Source: Campylobacterales bacterium
GTDB lineage: Bacteria > Campylobacterota > Campylobacteria > Campylobacterales > Sulfurospirillaceae
Direction of reading: 5' to 3'
Assembly: GCA_016930915.1 (NCBI GenBank)
Contig: JAFGFU010000019.1
Location: forward strand, 1-64,000
Length of the DNA: 64,000 bases
The first letter of the stretch is position 1; each line of letters opens with the position of its first letter. Below, one piece after another: positions 38,591 through 47,377 of this stretch. Below the pieces are notes generated by a model. The model saw only the letters and a list, made by a program, of their open reading frames with translations, did no database searches and was not told the origin of the DNA. The position numbers and the translations under genes are program-made.

Positions 38591-39067
38591 ATGCCCTCCG
38601 CGCGTTTTTTTAAACTGCTTATTGTAGAAGTTTTGGTGATTGGGGCTATTGGGGCTTACCTTTTTATTGACTCAAGCGATCTCTATCGATGGTGGGTAGG
38701 AGAAACTCATTTTGTATATGCCGATCCAACATGTGATTTACATGTAAAGAGTTGTGAAGTGAAACTTAGTGATGGACATAAGGTACTTTTTGATATAGAA
38801 CCTAAAAGTATTCCACTGATGAAACCACTTTCTTTTACAGTCACTTCAGAGATTGATGTACCTTCTATCGAGATTAAACTTTTTGCGACCAATATGAACA
38901 TGGGTTTTCATACGTTTAAACTGACTAAAATCGCCGAGGGACGCTATCAAGGTGAGGGAATATTGCCTACGTGTGTGGTTGGGAATATGATTTGGGAGAC
39001 TCATGTGATTTTTAATGAGAACAGACAAAGTCAGGGAGCTATTTTTACCTTTCAAACCGATAAATAA
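38591..39067 (+). CDS. Membrane-anchored periplasmic Ig-like (FixH/YtkA-like) protein
   Basis: A 158-aa protein with one N-terminal helix (FKLLIVEVLVIGAIGAYLFI) and a beta-rich periplasmic part. The Met/His stretch ATNMNMGFHTFKL resembles the metal-binding strand of FixH/YtkA-like domains linked to copper and cytochrome oxidase assembly; that role is inference. The ATG at 38591 follows AAAGGA. A terminator hairpin lies just after the stop. The palindrome at 38738-38747 is read as Leu-His-Val-Lys. Confidence 0.6.
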   Translation: MPSARFFKLLIVEVLVIGAIGAYLFIDSSDLYRWWVGETHFVYADPTCDLHVKSCEVKLSDGHKVLFDIEPKSIPLMKPLSFTVTSEIDVPSIEIKLFATNMNMGFHTFKLTKIAEGRYQGEGILPTCVVGNMIWETHVIFNENRQSQGAIFTFQTDK

Positions 39068-39070
39068 TCT

Positions 39071-39099
39071 AAAGATTTATGTTACGATATGTAATCTTT
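39071..39099. terminator. Terminator hairpin
   Basis: AAAGATT / AATCTTT stem with partly paired interior, 3 bp after the preceding stop. Confidence 0.55.
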
Positions 39100-39124
39100 A
39101 AGCTCGACATTTTTGTTTCACTCT

Positions 39125-39178
39125 TTGCAATGTGATTCATCATATTTTTTTCGTTATACTGAGAATTTTACATTGCAA
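39125..39178 (+). promoter_or_regulatory. Promoter of the PAS/MCP pair within a spaced dyad
   Basis: A -10-like TATACT at 39155-39160 lies between inverted arms TTGCAATG (39125-39132) and CATTGCAA (39171-39178). The right arm falls in the expected transcribed leader. A regulator site is possible. Confidence 0.4.
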
Positions 39179-39191
39179 CAAAGGATTCATA

Positions 39192-39698
39192 GTGTCTATT
39201 TTGCAAAGGGGCGATGCCCTTACCTTTGATGAAAATCTTTTTATTGTCTCAAAAACAGACCTTAAAGGAAGAATCACTTACGCCAATGATCTTTTTATTG
39301 AAATTTCTGGCTATCAAGAAAAAGAGTTGATTGGTAAACCCCATAACATCTTACGTCATCCAGATATGCCAAAGGCTATTTTCAAACTCCTATGGGAACG
39401 AGCTCAAGCAGGAAAAGAAATGTTTGCTTATGTTAAGAATCGCACTAAACACAATCACTATTATTGGGTTCATGCCTATATTACACCCATTACGGATACC
39501 AAAACGAACACAATTATTGGTTACCATTCCGTAAGACGTTCTCCTAGTCAAAAAGGTCTTAGTGTCATAGAGCCACTGTATGATAAAATGCTTAAAGCCG
39601 AACAACATAATGGTGTACAAGCCTCACTCTCACTCTTAGAAAACACCCTATCTCATTTAAAGGTTAGCTACGATGCCTTCATACTCTCGCATGAATAG
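39192..39698 (+). CDS. PAS-domain aerotaxis sensor protein (CetB-like)
   Basis: A 168-aa single-PAS protein with Aer/CetB-type marks: [40 protein letters not shown] and [11 protein letters not shown]. In C. jejuni the FAD-binding PAS protein CetB pairs with the transducer CetA for energy taxis. The start is probably GTG 39192, with AAGGA six bases upstream; an ATG further up would add sequence without PAS character. It overlaps the next MCP gene by 26 bp, which fits a split sensor/transducer pair. Confidence 0.85.
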   Translation: MSILQRGDALTFDENLFIVSKTDLKGRITYANDLFIEISGYQEKELIGKPHNILRHPDMPKAIFKLLWERAQAGKEMFAYVKNRTKHNHYYWVHAYITPITDTKTNTIIGYHSVRRSPSQKGLSVIEPLYDKMLKAEQHNGVQASLSLLENTLSHLKVSYDAFILSHE

Positions 39699-41118
39699 AT
39701 CCTCTCTTGCTAAAGTGCAAGATGCAAATATTATCTCCTTAGTGGCATTTACGTTTGCTTTTATCCTCGAAGTTTCATACAATGGCTTTCATTGGATTCA
39801 AGTGATTAATCTCACCAATTTTGCCTTAGCTTGGTTTATGTTTATCAATATTCGCAAAGTGCAAAAAACAATTCATGCACTCGCAGATATTGTCAAAGAA
39901 AGTGAACATGGTCACTTACATAGACGCATTGTCAATGTCAATGATGGTGGCGAGCTTAAAATGCTCTGCTCAAACATGAATTCCTTGCTTGATAATTTTG
40001 AATTAGTCACTAAAGAGATTAAATCCACGATTCTTGCTGCATCCAAGGAGGACTTTAGCCGTAAAATTCTTCAAAAAGGAATGCACGGAGAATTTAAAGA
40101 GCAAGTTGAAATGGTCAATCAAGCTGTCCTTGCTATGAAGCAAACACACGATTTTATTGCCCGTAATACCCTCAATGCTGAATTGGCACAAATTGGAAGT
40201 AGCTCAAATGATTTTACTACGGTACAATCTAATTTAACCACTATTGTTGAACGCTTAAAAGAGATTGCCAAAGATGGAGAAGTGTACGCCGAAGAGACCA
40301 AAGGAAGTTATCAAAATCTACGAGATACTATTACAAAAATCACCTCATTAATTGAATTTGTCAATCAAAATGAGCAAAGTATTGGTATTTTAGTACAACG
40401 CACACGAGACATCAGCGCTGTGGTGGATATGATTAACGATATTGCCGATAAAACAAACCTTTTAGCCCTCAATGCCGCCATTGAAGCAGCCCGTGCAGGT
40501 GAGCATGGTCGTGGCTTTGCTGTCGTAGCAGATGAAGTACGCAAACTGGCAGAAACCACACAAAAAGCCACCGCAGAGATTGCAATTTCCATTAAAATGC
40601 TCCAACAAGAGACTTCAGGGCTTGAGAGCAATGCCAACTCTATGAAACAAAATGCCGATGAATCAACCAAAACACTCGATAAATTAAGCACCACCTTTAA
40701 CAGTTTGATTGAACACTCAGATATTACATCCTACAACATTACCACCATTCAACAAACTATTTTCATTACATTAGCCAAAATGAATCATGCAATCTTTAAA
40801 TCTAACGCTTACAGTGCCGTTTATCTCAACGATAAAGAGACACAATTCCAAACGCATGAACGTTGTAGCTTAGGGGAATGGTACGAGAAAGATGGCGAAA
40901 AAATCTTTGGAAATACGCAAAGCTTTAAAACTATTTATGAAACCCATAAAAATTTCCATACCTGCATTCTTGATATTATCAACCTTATACGTTCAACCTC
41001 GTCCAACCTTTTGGAGGAAAAAGAGCGTATTATTGAGGCATTTCATACGGTTGAAAAAGAGAGTAAAGTACTTTTTGTCTCCCTAGATACAATGATTGCA
41101 GAAAAAAGTGTAGGCTGA
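39673..41118 (+). CDS. Methyl-accepting transducer with C-terminal CZB zinc-binding domain
   Basis: A 481-aa transducer with short membrane helices near the N-terminus (about residues 19-58) and essentially no periplasmic domain, then a HAMP-like region, the signalling tip [34 protein letters not shown], and a C-terminal CZB domain ([28 protein letters not shown]). It probably relays the signal of the PAS protein encoded just upstream. CZB domains bind zinc and sense pH, zinc or oxidants such as hypochlorite (family knowledge), so the complex may read two inputs. Confidence 0.88.
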   Translation: MPSYSRMNRSSLAKVQDANIISLVAFTFAFILEVSYNGFHWIQVINLTNFALAWFMFINIRKVQKTIHALADIVKESEHGHLHRRIVNVNDGGELKMLCSNMNSLLDNFELVTKEIKSTILAASKEDFSRKILQKGMHGEFKEQVEMVNQAVLAMKQTHDFIARNTLNAELAQIGSSSNDFTTVQSNLTTIVERLKEIAKDGEVYAEETKGSYQNLRDTITKITSLIEFVNQNEQSIGILVQRTRDISAVVDMINDIADKTNLLALNAAIEAARAGEHGRGFAVVADEVRKLAETTQKATAEIAISIKMLQQETSGLESNANSMKQNADESTKTLDKLSTTFNSLIEHSDITSYNITTIQQTIFITLAKMNHAIFKSNAYSAVYLNDKETQFQTHERCSLGEWYEKDGEKIFGNTQSFKTIYETHKNFHTCILDIINLIRSTSSNLLEEKERIIEAFHTVEKESKVLFVSLDTMIAEKSVG

Positions 41119-41131
41119 TTACATGTAAACA

Positions 41132-41161
41132 AGCGTGTCTATGTGACTTCATAGACACGCT
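41132..41161. terminator. Bidirectional terminator
   Basis: A perfect 12-bp stem (AGCGTGTCTATG / CATAGACACGCT) with a 6-nt loop lies between the convergent transducer and porin genes, next to a TTACATGTAA copy. Confidence 0.85.
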
Positions 41162-41178
41162 CATTTTAGATTAAAATA

Positions 41179-42390
41179 TTAGAACTTATAATTTGCTCTA
41201 AAACGTAACTCGTTGCTGCTTCCTGTTGAAGCATCTTTATCTTTGGTTTCGTATTGCACTTCAACACCAAACCCTTTAAGTGCGCCATCAAATGCATAAT
41301 TGGCATAAACATCAATCACATCATAATCACTGTTGGCTGCTTTTAAATTAATATCAGAGTAACGTGCACCAATTTTTGCGCCTTTAACCACTTCATAATT
41401 GGCATCAATCGCATACCCTTTACTTCCCGCTTTATACTCACCACTGTGAATCACGTTAGCGGTGTAAATTGGATCTGCCCCACCCACATCAGCACTTACG
41501 CTAGCATCATTGTCATCATCTACCTCAGCATACGCCGCATACATGTTAAACGCACCGATTCCAAAACTAGCTTTTACACCATAAAAACTACCATCATCTT
41601 CGCCTGATTCATCATAATCTGTTATAAGGTACTGACCTGCTAGACCATAACGAAAATCATTCATCTTAGCGGTATACGCAAGCTCGGTATAATACACATC
41701 TGCGACATCAACCACTTGTGCCCATTGACCTGTAATGGTAAGTCCTGGAATCGATTTGTTAATCGCAAGGAAAGTATACGCACCATCATCGTTAAATTTT
41801 TCAAAATCAGCCACATCTGATTTTTTAGCTGCCGTATCAGGGGATGTTCTATTTTGCCATTTACTGATATATCCTGCGGCTAAAGTGGTATCAGGAATGT
41901 TTGTATTGGTGATTAATGCACCTTCAAAGGATTGTTTGATCATACGAGAACTACTGCCTTTGATAAGTGGTGTATCGATAAATTGACGACCCACTTTTGC
42001 GGTTGTTTTATCAATGGTGTATTGAACATACATCTCTGAAAGGACTGCACCTGAGCCGTACATATCATTATAAAACAATGCTTTAGCTTCATCATCTGCA
42101 AACGGAGCATAATTGGATTGGAACGTTGCGCCCATTTTAAAACCATAAAACGAATCAGTCACATAGTTTAAAATAACACCCATATTAACAATATCAGCAT
42201 CACCCTTTTTTCTATCCCAAGCACCAGCTGCTGCTGCAGGAACATCCGTATCTCTGTCAAAATACCAGGCTCTTAATTCACCCTTTACTTTACCGTTTTT
42301 AAATGCATCCGCTAAGCTGTCTGCTGCGAATGAATGGGAAGCAAGTCCTGCAACTACAATGGCCGCCAAGCTAAGTTTAGCTAGTTTCAT
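41179..42390 (-). CDS. Major outer-membrane porin
   Basis: A 403-aa protein with a signal peptide (MKLAKLSLAAIVVAGLASHSFA) and an alternating beta-strand pattern ending in Phe (RFRANYKF), as for outer-membrane beta barrels. Family marks (ADAFKNGKVKGELRAWYFDRD, KVGRQFIDTPLI, GAKIGARYSDINL) are those of the OprD/Campylobacterota porin group. Substrate unknown. It is in the same direction as, and downstream of, the kinase/regulator genes, with a 397-bp control region. Confidence 0.88.
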   Translation of the reverse strand: MKLAKLSLAAIVVAGLASHSFAADSLADAFKNGKVKGELRAWYFDRDTDVPAAAAGAWDRKKGDADIVNMGVILNYVTDSFYGFKMGATFQSNYAPFADDEAKALFYNDMYGSGAVLSEMYVQYTIDKTTAKVGRQFIDTPLIKGSSSRMIKQSFEGALITNTNIPDTTLAAGYISKWQNRTSPDTAAKKSDVADFEKFNDDGAYTFLAINKSIPGLTITGQWAQVVDVADVYYTELAYTAKMNDFRYGLAGQYLITDYDESGEDDGSFYGVKASFGIGAFNMYAAYAEVDDDNDASVSADVGGADPIYTANVIHSGEYKAGSKGYAIDANYEVVKGAKIGARYSDINLKAANSDYDVIDVYANYAFDGALKGFGVEVQYETKDKDASTGSSNELRFRANYKF

Positions 42391-42491
42391 CTCTTCTCTC
42401 CTGATTTTTTGTTTGAAGGCGAGGAGAGTTTAACAAAAAGCTTCAAAGGGTGGCAATGGATTTTATAAGCTATTATTAAGAATAAACCCTG

Positions 42492-42524
42492 TTTGTAATC
42501 AAACCGTAATGCCTTTGTAATTCT
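42492..42524. promoter_or_regulatory. Three 11-bp phased direct repeats upstream of the porin
   Basis: TTTGTAATCAA, ACCGTAATGCC and TTTGTAATTCT follow one another; GTAAT recurs exactly every 11 bp. OmpR/PhoB-class regulators bind direct repeats with this phasing. The regulator encoded at 46025-46711 is of that class and is a natural candidate. Assignment is inference. Confidence 0.5.
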
Positions 42525-42646
42525 TTCGACATTAAGGCACTTTTATTACATCTCTTGTAATTTTTTTGGAACTCTTTTCAACCATGATTCAAGCCAAATT
42601 TAAAAACATGCATCAAAAAAAAGAGCTTTTTTAAAGGAGGAAAACA

Positions 42647-42727
42647 TTATCTCATAAAATCAAAAAGTGGTCTCACACGTTACTCGATAAACTTAGCACA
42701 CCATTCCATAGTCTCATTGAGCATTAA
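42647..42727 (+). CDS. Possible small protein lacking a canonical start
   Basis: Twenty-six codons and a stop follow an ideal SD (AAAGGAGG, 6-7 bp upstream), but the codon at the start position is TTA. The peptide (starting SHKIKKWSHTLLDKL) is basic and amphipathic. No ATG, GTG or TTG lies in this frame after the upstream stop at 42635. Either a rare start is used, the start has mutated, or the SD-like sequence is accidental. Confidence 0.25.
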   Translation, partial: LSHKIKKWSHTLLDKLSTPFHSLIEH

Positions 42728-42787
42728 ACAGTAACCTCATCCAATCTTTGAAAAGATAAAACACTCAACATCTTTACATGTAAAGAT

Positions 42788-44449
42788 TTACGCACTCGCC
42801 ACACTGGGTAATTTAATGGTAAAAATAGCGCCAAGAGGTGTATTTTTAACGTTAATGACCCCACCCATATTGTTCTCAATAATCATCTTCGTCATATAAA
42901 GCCCAATGCCGGTTCCTTGTTTGGCATACTTCGTCGTAAAGTAAGGCTCAAAAATTCTATCGATATACTCCTGCGCAATACCTCCACCATTATCTTCAAT
43001 CACAATCAGTGTGTATTTGTACCCTTTTTTTAACTCCAATCGAATAAAAGGATTACTGACTTCACGCTCACTAAGGACATCTTTAGCATTGGAGAGAATA
43101 TTTAAAAGCGCTTGAGCAAATTCATTAGGATAGCCTAAAACCTCAACCTTCGCTGAAATATCAAAGGAGAGTTCTATGCCATGATAATTCAAGGAGGCCT
43201 TCAACATCGAAATAGCTTTTTGACACGCCTCGGATATTTCAAAGACCTCTTTATCTTTGGATGGTTTAAAAAAGTTTTGAAAATCACTGATAGTACTTGA
43301 CATATACGCATTGAGCTTATTGCACTGCTGAATACTGTTTAAAAGGGTCACATCATCCAAATCATGAAACGAATGTTTGACTTGAAGATTAATCAAAATG
43401 GCACTCAACTCTCCTAAAGGCTGACGCCATTGGTGGGCGATGTTACCTATCATTTCACCCATACTCGCAAGTTTACTCTGCTGAATCAGTAATTTTTCTT
43501 GTTCGGTTCGCTTTAAAATCTCTTCATTGATTTTTGACTCTAAGTTGTCAATCATTGTATTAATCACATCTTTAAGACGCTGTAATTTATCTGCTTGGGG
43601 AAATGAGTGAAGCCTTGAGGAGAGAATACCCTGTTGCAAATCATTCACGACACTAATAGCATCTTCAATAAACTCATTGTCTTGTTGAATATCCGAGGTG
43701 GCTTTAGAGATGCTTTGATTGAGCAGTTTGGACATGGTTTCTAACTCATCTTTGCTTGAGAGCGCAATAGGTTTAGGTTCACTTTGTCTGGTTTGCAAAT
43801 ACGCAAAAAACTCTTGCAATCCCTCTTGAAGACGATGAATGGATGAGACGATATGCCCTGAGAGAGAATACCCCGCAATAAACACCAATGTTGCTAGTAA
43901 AATTACCAAAACGGCTAATTCATACTTCAGTGCTTGCGAGCGACCTTGAATATCTTCAAAATTGGATTCCATATGGTGTACTGCAGTGTGCTGTAAAATT
44001 TTAAGTTGCTCCAACAGGGCATAGTAACGCGCCCTCTCAACAGATGTTACATAGACAAAGGCGCCCTCTTCAAAAGAAGATGCCACATAGTCACATGTCT
44101 TCTCAACGCTTTTAAGATAGGCTTGCCAAATATCATAACTCTTCTCATCCAATGCCTTAAACCGCTCCTCTAATCTTTTGCGTTGCTCCATAATCTCAAC
44201 TTCAATGCTCTTTCGATAATCCTCATTAGGAGAAAGCACCAATGAAAGGCTCTTTTCATGAAGCACATTTAAAGGCTCTATATAATTTTCTTGTAAATGC
44301 TGTGTACTTTTTGCGTTATCAAAAATAATAGCCGCATTGCGAATATTCTCTTTGGAAAGCGCAAAAGAACGCTCTGCTAAGATGAGCATTCCAATAAAGG
44401 AAAAACTAAATAAAAAGAGCAATTTGTATTTGATGGGGATATTTTTCAT
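42788..44449 (-). CDS. Membrane sensor histidine kinase
   Basis: A 553-aa kinase: TM1 (about residues 8-27), a mostly helical periplasmic sensor (about 30-185), TM2 (about 187-208), a linker, the phospho-acceptor box SMGEMIGNIAHQWRQPLGEL, N-box LLNILSNAKDVL, G1 DNGGGI, F-box IFEPYFTTKY and G2 GTGIGLYMTKMI. The HQWRQPL H-box is common in Campylobacterota kinases. It overlaps the solute-binding protein gene by 4 bp, and the response-regulator gene precedes that, so the three make one operon. Confidence 0.9.
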   Translation of the reverse strand: MKNIPIKYKLLFLFSFSFIGMLILAERSFALSKENIRNAAIIFDNAKSTQHLQENYIEPLNVLHEKSLSLVLSPNEDYRKSIEVEIMEQRKRLEERFKALDEKSYDIWQAYLKSVEKTCDYVASSFEEGAFVYVTSVERARYYALLEQLKILQHTAVHHMESNFEDIQGRSQALKYELAVLVILLATLVFIAGYSLSGHIVSSIHRLQEGLQEFFAYLQTRQSEPKPIALSSKDELETMSKLLNQSISKATSDIQQDNEFIEDAISVVNDLQQGILSSRLHSFPQADKLQRLKDVINTMIDNLESKINEEILKRTEQEKLLIQQSKLASMGEMIGNIAHQWRQPLGELSAILINLQVKHSFHDLDDVTLLNSIQQCNKLNAYMSSTISDFQNFFKPSKDKEVFEISEACQKAISMLKASLNYHGIELSFDISAKVEVLGYPNEFAQALLNILSNAKDVLSEREVSNPFIRLELKKGYKYTLIVIEDNGGGIAQEYIDRIFEPYFTTKYAKQGTGIGLYMTKMIIENNMGGVINVKNTPLGAIFTIKLPSVASA

Positions 44450-46035
44450 GGAATCCTCTTGGGCAAGATAGGCGCTTGAAGTTTCTCAGGATAAGGGGCT
44501 TCTCCTCTTATCGACCAATGTTCAGGGGTAATATTTGCCTTCCAAAAAGGCTGCATTCCAATCCCCAAAGGCTCAAAAATCAACTCTTTATTCATCGCAA
44601 AGACTGCGTTTGGGATGGGAACAAAAAGCATATACGCTTCCTCTTTTGCTCGTTTTTGAATACGTTCATACAAAGAAATAAACGCTTCACTTCCCTGTTC
44701 TACCTCAAAAAATGCTTCAATGCACTGACGCATCAAAGTATCTCCTTTCACAAAACTCCATGGGTTATTTTCGTGATAGCGAATAAAAATAGGCCACGGA
44801 TGCCTACCGTAATAATCTTGTGTTCCTTGCACCAACATATCCCACGATTGAACTTGGGTATGATTTTTTTGCATGACATTGTAAATCTCTTTTTCACTCG
44901 TTGTCGTTTTATACCGCAACCGAACCCCATATAAAGAGAGCTGATACTCAATGCCCTTCCATAAAAAAAGCAGGGCATCTTGCGTAGCTACTTCAAATTC
45001 TCTATTATTCAAAAGTGCATAAATCGCCTCTTGGCTTAGAGGACATTCATAAGGCTTCATCGCATTAGGATTGAGTTGCCCCTCTTTTTTGTAGGTAAAA
45101 TTGAGAAGATTTTGTTGATTGAGCGCACAATTAAGCGCTTGACGCACCTCTTTACGGGCAATAGGCGCATTGCTCTTTTTTAAATTAAAATAGATTGTAA
45201 AATTGTGGCTTGAGGGCATGGAGATAAGTTTAGCATAGGGGGAAAGCATGGTTTCTACTTTTTTATTAAAAGGAATCTGCATAAAATCCAATCCCCCATC
45301 CTTAAAAAGCACCAAATCCAATGCCTCTTGCATACTCAGTTCTGTAAATAGGGTTATCGTCTCAATTTTAGGCAACCCCTCTTCCCAATAGTAGGGATTA
45401 GCCTTGAGGATAACTTTGGGAGTTTGTTTCCGTCCCGTCACCATGCCTTCGACTAAAATATATGGACCCAATCCGTACGGTCCTGCACTTTGAATATTCG
45501 CTCCAGTATCCCCTCCAGCCCAACCATACGTCTTTAAATATGATTCTGAGTAAAAATAGATACGTGCCAAATCACGAAAAAGCATTCCATAAGGTTTGTG
45601 TAAATGGATGCGAATTTTCAAATCAGAAATTTTTTCAACACGTTTAAGTGTTTTATCAATATTCGTATAATTAAAAGGCTGTTTAAGAAAATAGTCAAAA
45701 TTGTGAACCACCGAATCGGCATTAAAAGGTGTGCCATCTTGAAAACGCACATGAGGACGTAACTCAAACTCATACAAAAGAGGTGAGAGTTTTTTGCTTG
45801 AAACTGCTAGCGCATACTCCCATCCTTGTTCATTTTCAGCCAATCGAACCAGACTTTCATTGACCAAACGAGAGACATAATTGTAAGGCATAGAGGGGAA
45901 AAAAACTTTGATATGTGAACGAGGGTCTTTTACATGTAAAGCTCTTTGTGCCCGATGATCTTCTTGATACTCATTGGCATGCAAAGCAATCCCTACCACG
46001 TAAATCATCAAAACAATCAGTTTTTTAAAACACAA
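44446..46035 (-). CDS. Family 5 periplasmic solute-binding protein (likely sensor component)
   Basis: A 529-aa SBP_bac_5-type protein (oligopeptide/nickel-binding fold) with signal peptide CFKKLIVLMIYVVGIALHA and family marks RPHVRFQDGTPFNADSVVHNF and ILKANPYYWEEGLPKIETI. No transporter permease or ATPase genes are nearby; instead it sits between a response regulator and a histidine kinase. This suggests it binds a ligand and signals to the kinase, as TorT does for TorS in E. coli, although TorT is of another fold. The start is TTG, overlapping the regulator gene by 11 bp. A palindrome at 45930 is read as Leu-His-Val-Lys. Confidence 0.8.
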   Translation of the reverse strand: MCFKKLIVLMIYVVGIALHANEYQEDHRAQRALHVKDPRSHIKVFFPSMPYNYVSRLVNESLVRLAENEQGWEYALAVSSKKLSPLLYEFELRPHVRFQDGTPFNADSVVHNFDYFLKQPFNYTNIDKTLKRVEKISDLKIRIHLHKPYGMLFRDLARIYFYSESYLKTYGWAGGDTGANIQSAGPYGLGPYILVEGMVTGRKQTPKVILKANPYYWEEGLPKIETITLFTELSMQEALDLVLFKDGGLDFMQIPFNKKVETMLSPYAKLISMPSSHNFTIYFNLKKSNAPIARKEVRQALNCALNQQNLLNFTYKKEGQLNPNAMKPYECPLSQEAIYALLNNREFEVATQDALLFLWKGIEYQLSLYGVRLRYKTTTSEKEIYNVMQKNHTQVQSWDMLVQGTQDYYGRHPWPIFIRYHENNPWSFVKGDTLMRQCIEAFFEVEQGSEAFISLYERIQKRAKEEAYMLFVPIPNAVFAMNKELIFEPLGIGMQPFWKANITPEHWSIRGEAPYPEKLQAPILPKRIP

Positions 46036-46711
46036 GGCTATATCCCATTTGCGAATGGTTTTTCAAGGCTAAACCTTCGAGTTTTTTACGCAAGGTTTTT
46101 ACTAACGTACGAAGAGCCGCAATGCTCATAAACTCTTCTTTCCAAACACGCATCTCAATCTCTTCGTAGCTGACAATCAAACCCTTTTTACGTATCACCA
46201 GCAGTAAAAAATCAGCCTCTTTTTGTGTCAATTCTATCTTTTCACCCTCTTTGGGCATTGCCAGATGATTTTTAAAATCAAACCGATACTGCGCATACTC
46301 TATATACAAAGGTTTATCCGCTTCTATCTCTTCAACACACACTTTTAAAGCACTGAGCAATTCATCTAACGCAACAGGTTTAATCAAATATTTTTCAATC
46401 TTAAGATCAATCGCACTGAGCAAATACTCTTTATCGGTATGAGCCGTAATCATAATAATAGGAATTTTTTTATCATTCTGACGAATCTCTTTTGCCATCT
46501 CTAAGCCATCTTTTCGTGGCATGCGCAAATCGGTTAAAATAATATCAGGATGGTGTTCATAGTAGCAATCCAGAGCTTCTTCGCCATTTTTAACCTCAAA
46601 CACCTCTTTGAAATAATACCCCAAAGAGTTTGCCATTGGTTTGCGAATTCCCTCTTCATCTTCTGCGTACAGAAGCCTCAAATCTTTCAATTTTTCAAGC
46701 CAAATATCCAC
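46025..46711 (-). CDS. OmpR/PhoB-family response regulator
   Basis: A 228-aa regulator: receiver domain with acidic pair (LLYAEDEEG), phospho-Asp in DIILTDLRMP, Thr in MITAHTDKE, and Lys in KYLIKPVAL; then a winged-helix DNA-binding domain (LTQKEADFLLLVIRKKG, ALRTLVKTLRKKLEGL). The start is GTG with AAGGAG six bases upstream. It begins the regulator-SBP-kinase operon, just downstream of the TorA-type reductase genes. TTGTAAC upstream resembles the repeats near the porin. Confidence 0.92.
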   Translation of the reverse strand: MDIWLEKLKDLRLLYAEDEEGIRKPMANSLGYYFKEVFEVKNGEEALDCYYEHHPDIILTDLRMPRKDGLEMAKEIRQNDKKIPIIMITAHTDKEYLLSAIDLKIEKYLIKPVALDELLSALKVCVEEIEADKPLYIEYAQYRFDFKNHLAMPKEGEKIELTQKEADFLLLVIRKKGLIVSYEEIEMRVWKEEFMSIAALRTLVKTLRKKLEGLALKNHSQMGYSLVF

Positions 46712-46786
46712 ACATTGCTCCTTGAAAAAGTTTACATGTAAAGATTGTAACGAAACTTTTCTTCTCTCCTATTAAACACATATTGC

Positions 46787-46806
46787 GCTCCTCTTGATAG
46801 AGGAGC
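46787..46806. terminator. Terminator after the cytochrome gene
   Basis: Perfect 8-bp stem GCTCCTCT / AGAGGAGC with loop TGAT, 5 bp after the cytochrome stop on the minus strand. Confidence 0.8.
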
Positions 46807-46810
46807 CGTC

Positions 46811-47377
46811 TCACTGTGGTTTATAATTTTGCAGGTATTTTTCAATACTGTAACGCTCAGCACTTGAAAGTCCTGCTTGGGGACTCATTGCCTCTAAAAT
46901 GCTTGGCCAAACATTGGCATCAAACTCACTCTCAGGATGCAGAGCATGACAGGTACCGCATTTGGCTTGAAATGCTTCTTTGCCTTCTTCCAAAATAGAC
47001 ACTTTTGTCTCTTTGAGGGCTTTTGTTTTCACAAAGCCTTTCACCGATACATTGAGCCATATGCTCTCATATTCATCTTTTTTTTGCCCTATCACTTTAT
47101 AGGTTGAAGGTGTTGGTGCTTCAAAACCCACCATCAACATACCTATTTTTTCATAGGCTTTCGTACTTCCCTCAGGCATAAATCCGACAAACTCAACTTC
47201 ACTAAACTCTCCCTTTTGAGAGAGCACATTCACTTGGGAAGCAACGATCAGCTCTCCTAGAGCTGATCCGTCACTCGCCGTTGCGTACAAAGGCACATTT
47301 TGAGCAACAAAGGCACTTTGTGCGCATACCAACGTTGCTACGATACACAAGGGTGCTATTGCTTTGAGTGGTTTCAT
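46811..47377 (-). CDS. Periplasmic monohaem cytochrome c
   Basis: A 188-aa secreted protein: signal peptide MKPLKAIAPLCIVATLVCA, an SH3-like beta region (about residues 25-115), and a C-terminal c-type haem site CGTCHALHPESEF with a later Met (EAMSPQAG) as likely sixth ligand. It probably feeds electrons to the molybdoenzyme encoded directly upstream, with which it shares one base (TAATG). C. jejuni has a similar reductase/monohaem cytochrome pair (recalled). With the reductase gene broken, its use here is uncertain. Confidence 0.85.
   Translation of the reverse strand: MKPLKAIAPLCIVATLVCAQSAFVAQNVPLYATASDGSALGELIVASQVNVLSQKGEFSEVEFVGFMPEGSTKAYEKIGMLMVGFEAPTPSTYKVIGQKKDEYESIWLNVSVKGFVKTKALKETKVSILEEGKEAFQAKCGTCHALHPESEFDANVWPSILEAMSPQAGLSSAERYSIEKYLQNYKPQ

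Larger units (their letters stand above)
42391..42787. other. 397-bp intergenic region between porin and histidine kinase genes
   Basis: Holds the porin SD and promoter region, three phased GTAAT repeats (42492-42524), an ATTAC...GTAAT dyad (42545-42561), a possible 26-codon ORF with a perfect SD but no standard start (42647-42727), and an 18-bp palindrome around TTACATGTAA (42770-42787) that may end the kinase transcript. Confidence 0.7.

Noticed and set aside
44446-46035. Peptide or nickel importer component
   Set aside because: No permease or ATPase genes nearby, and it is embedded between regulator and kinase genes; a sensing role fits better, though import with distant partners cannot be excluded.
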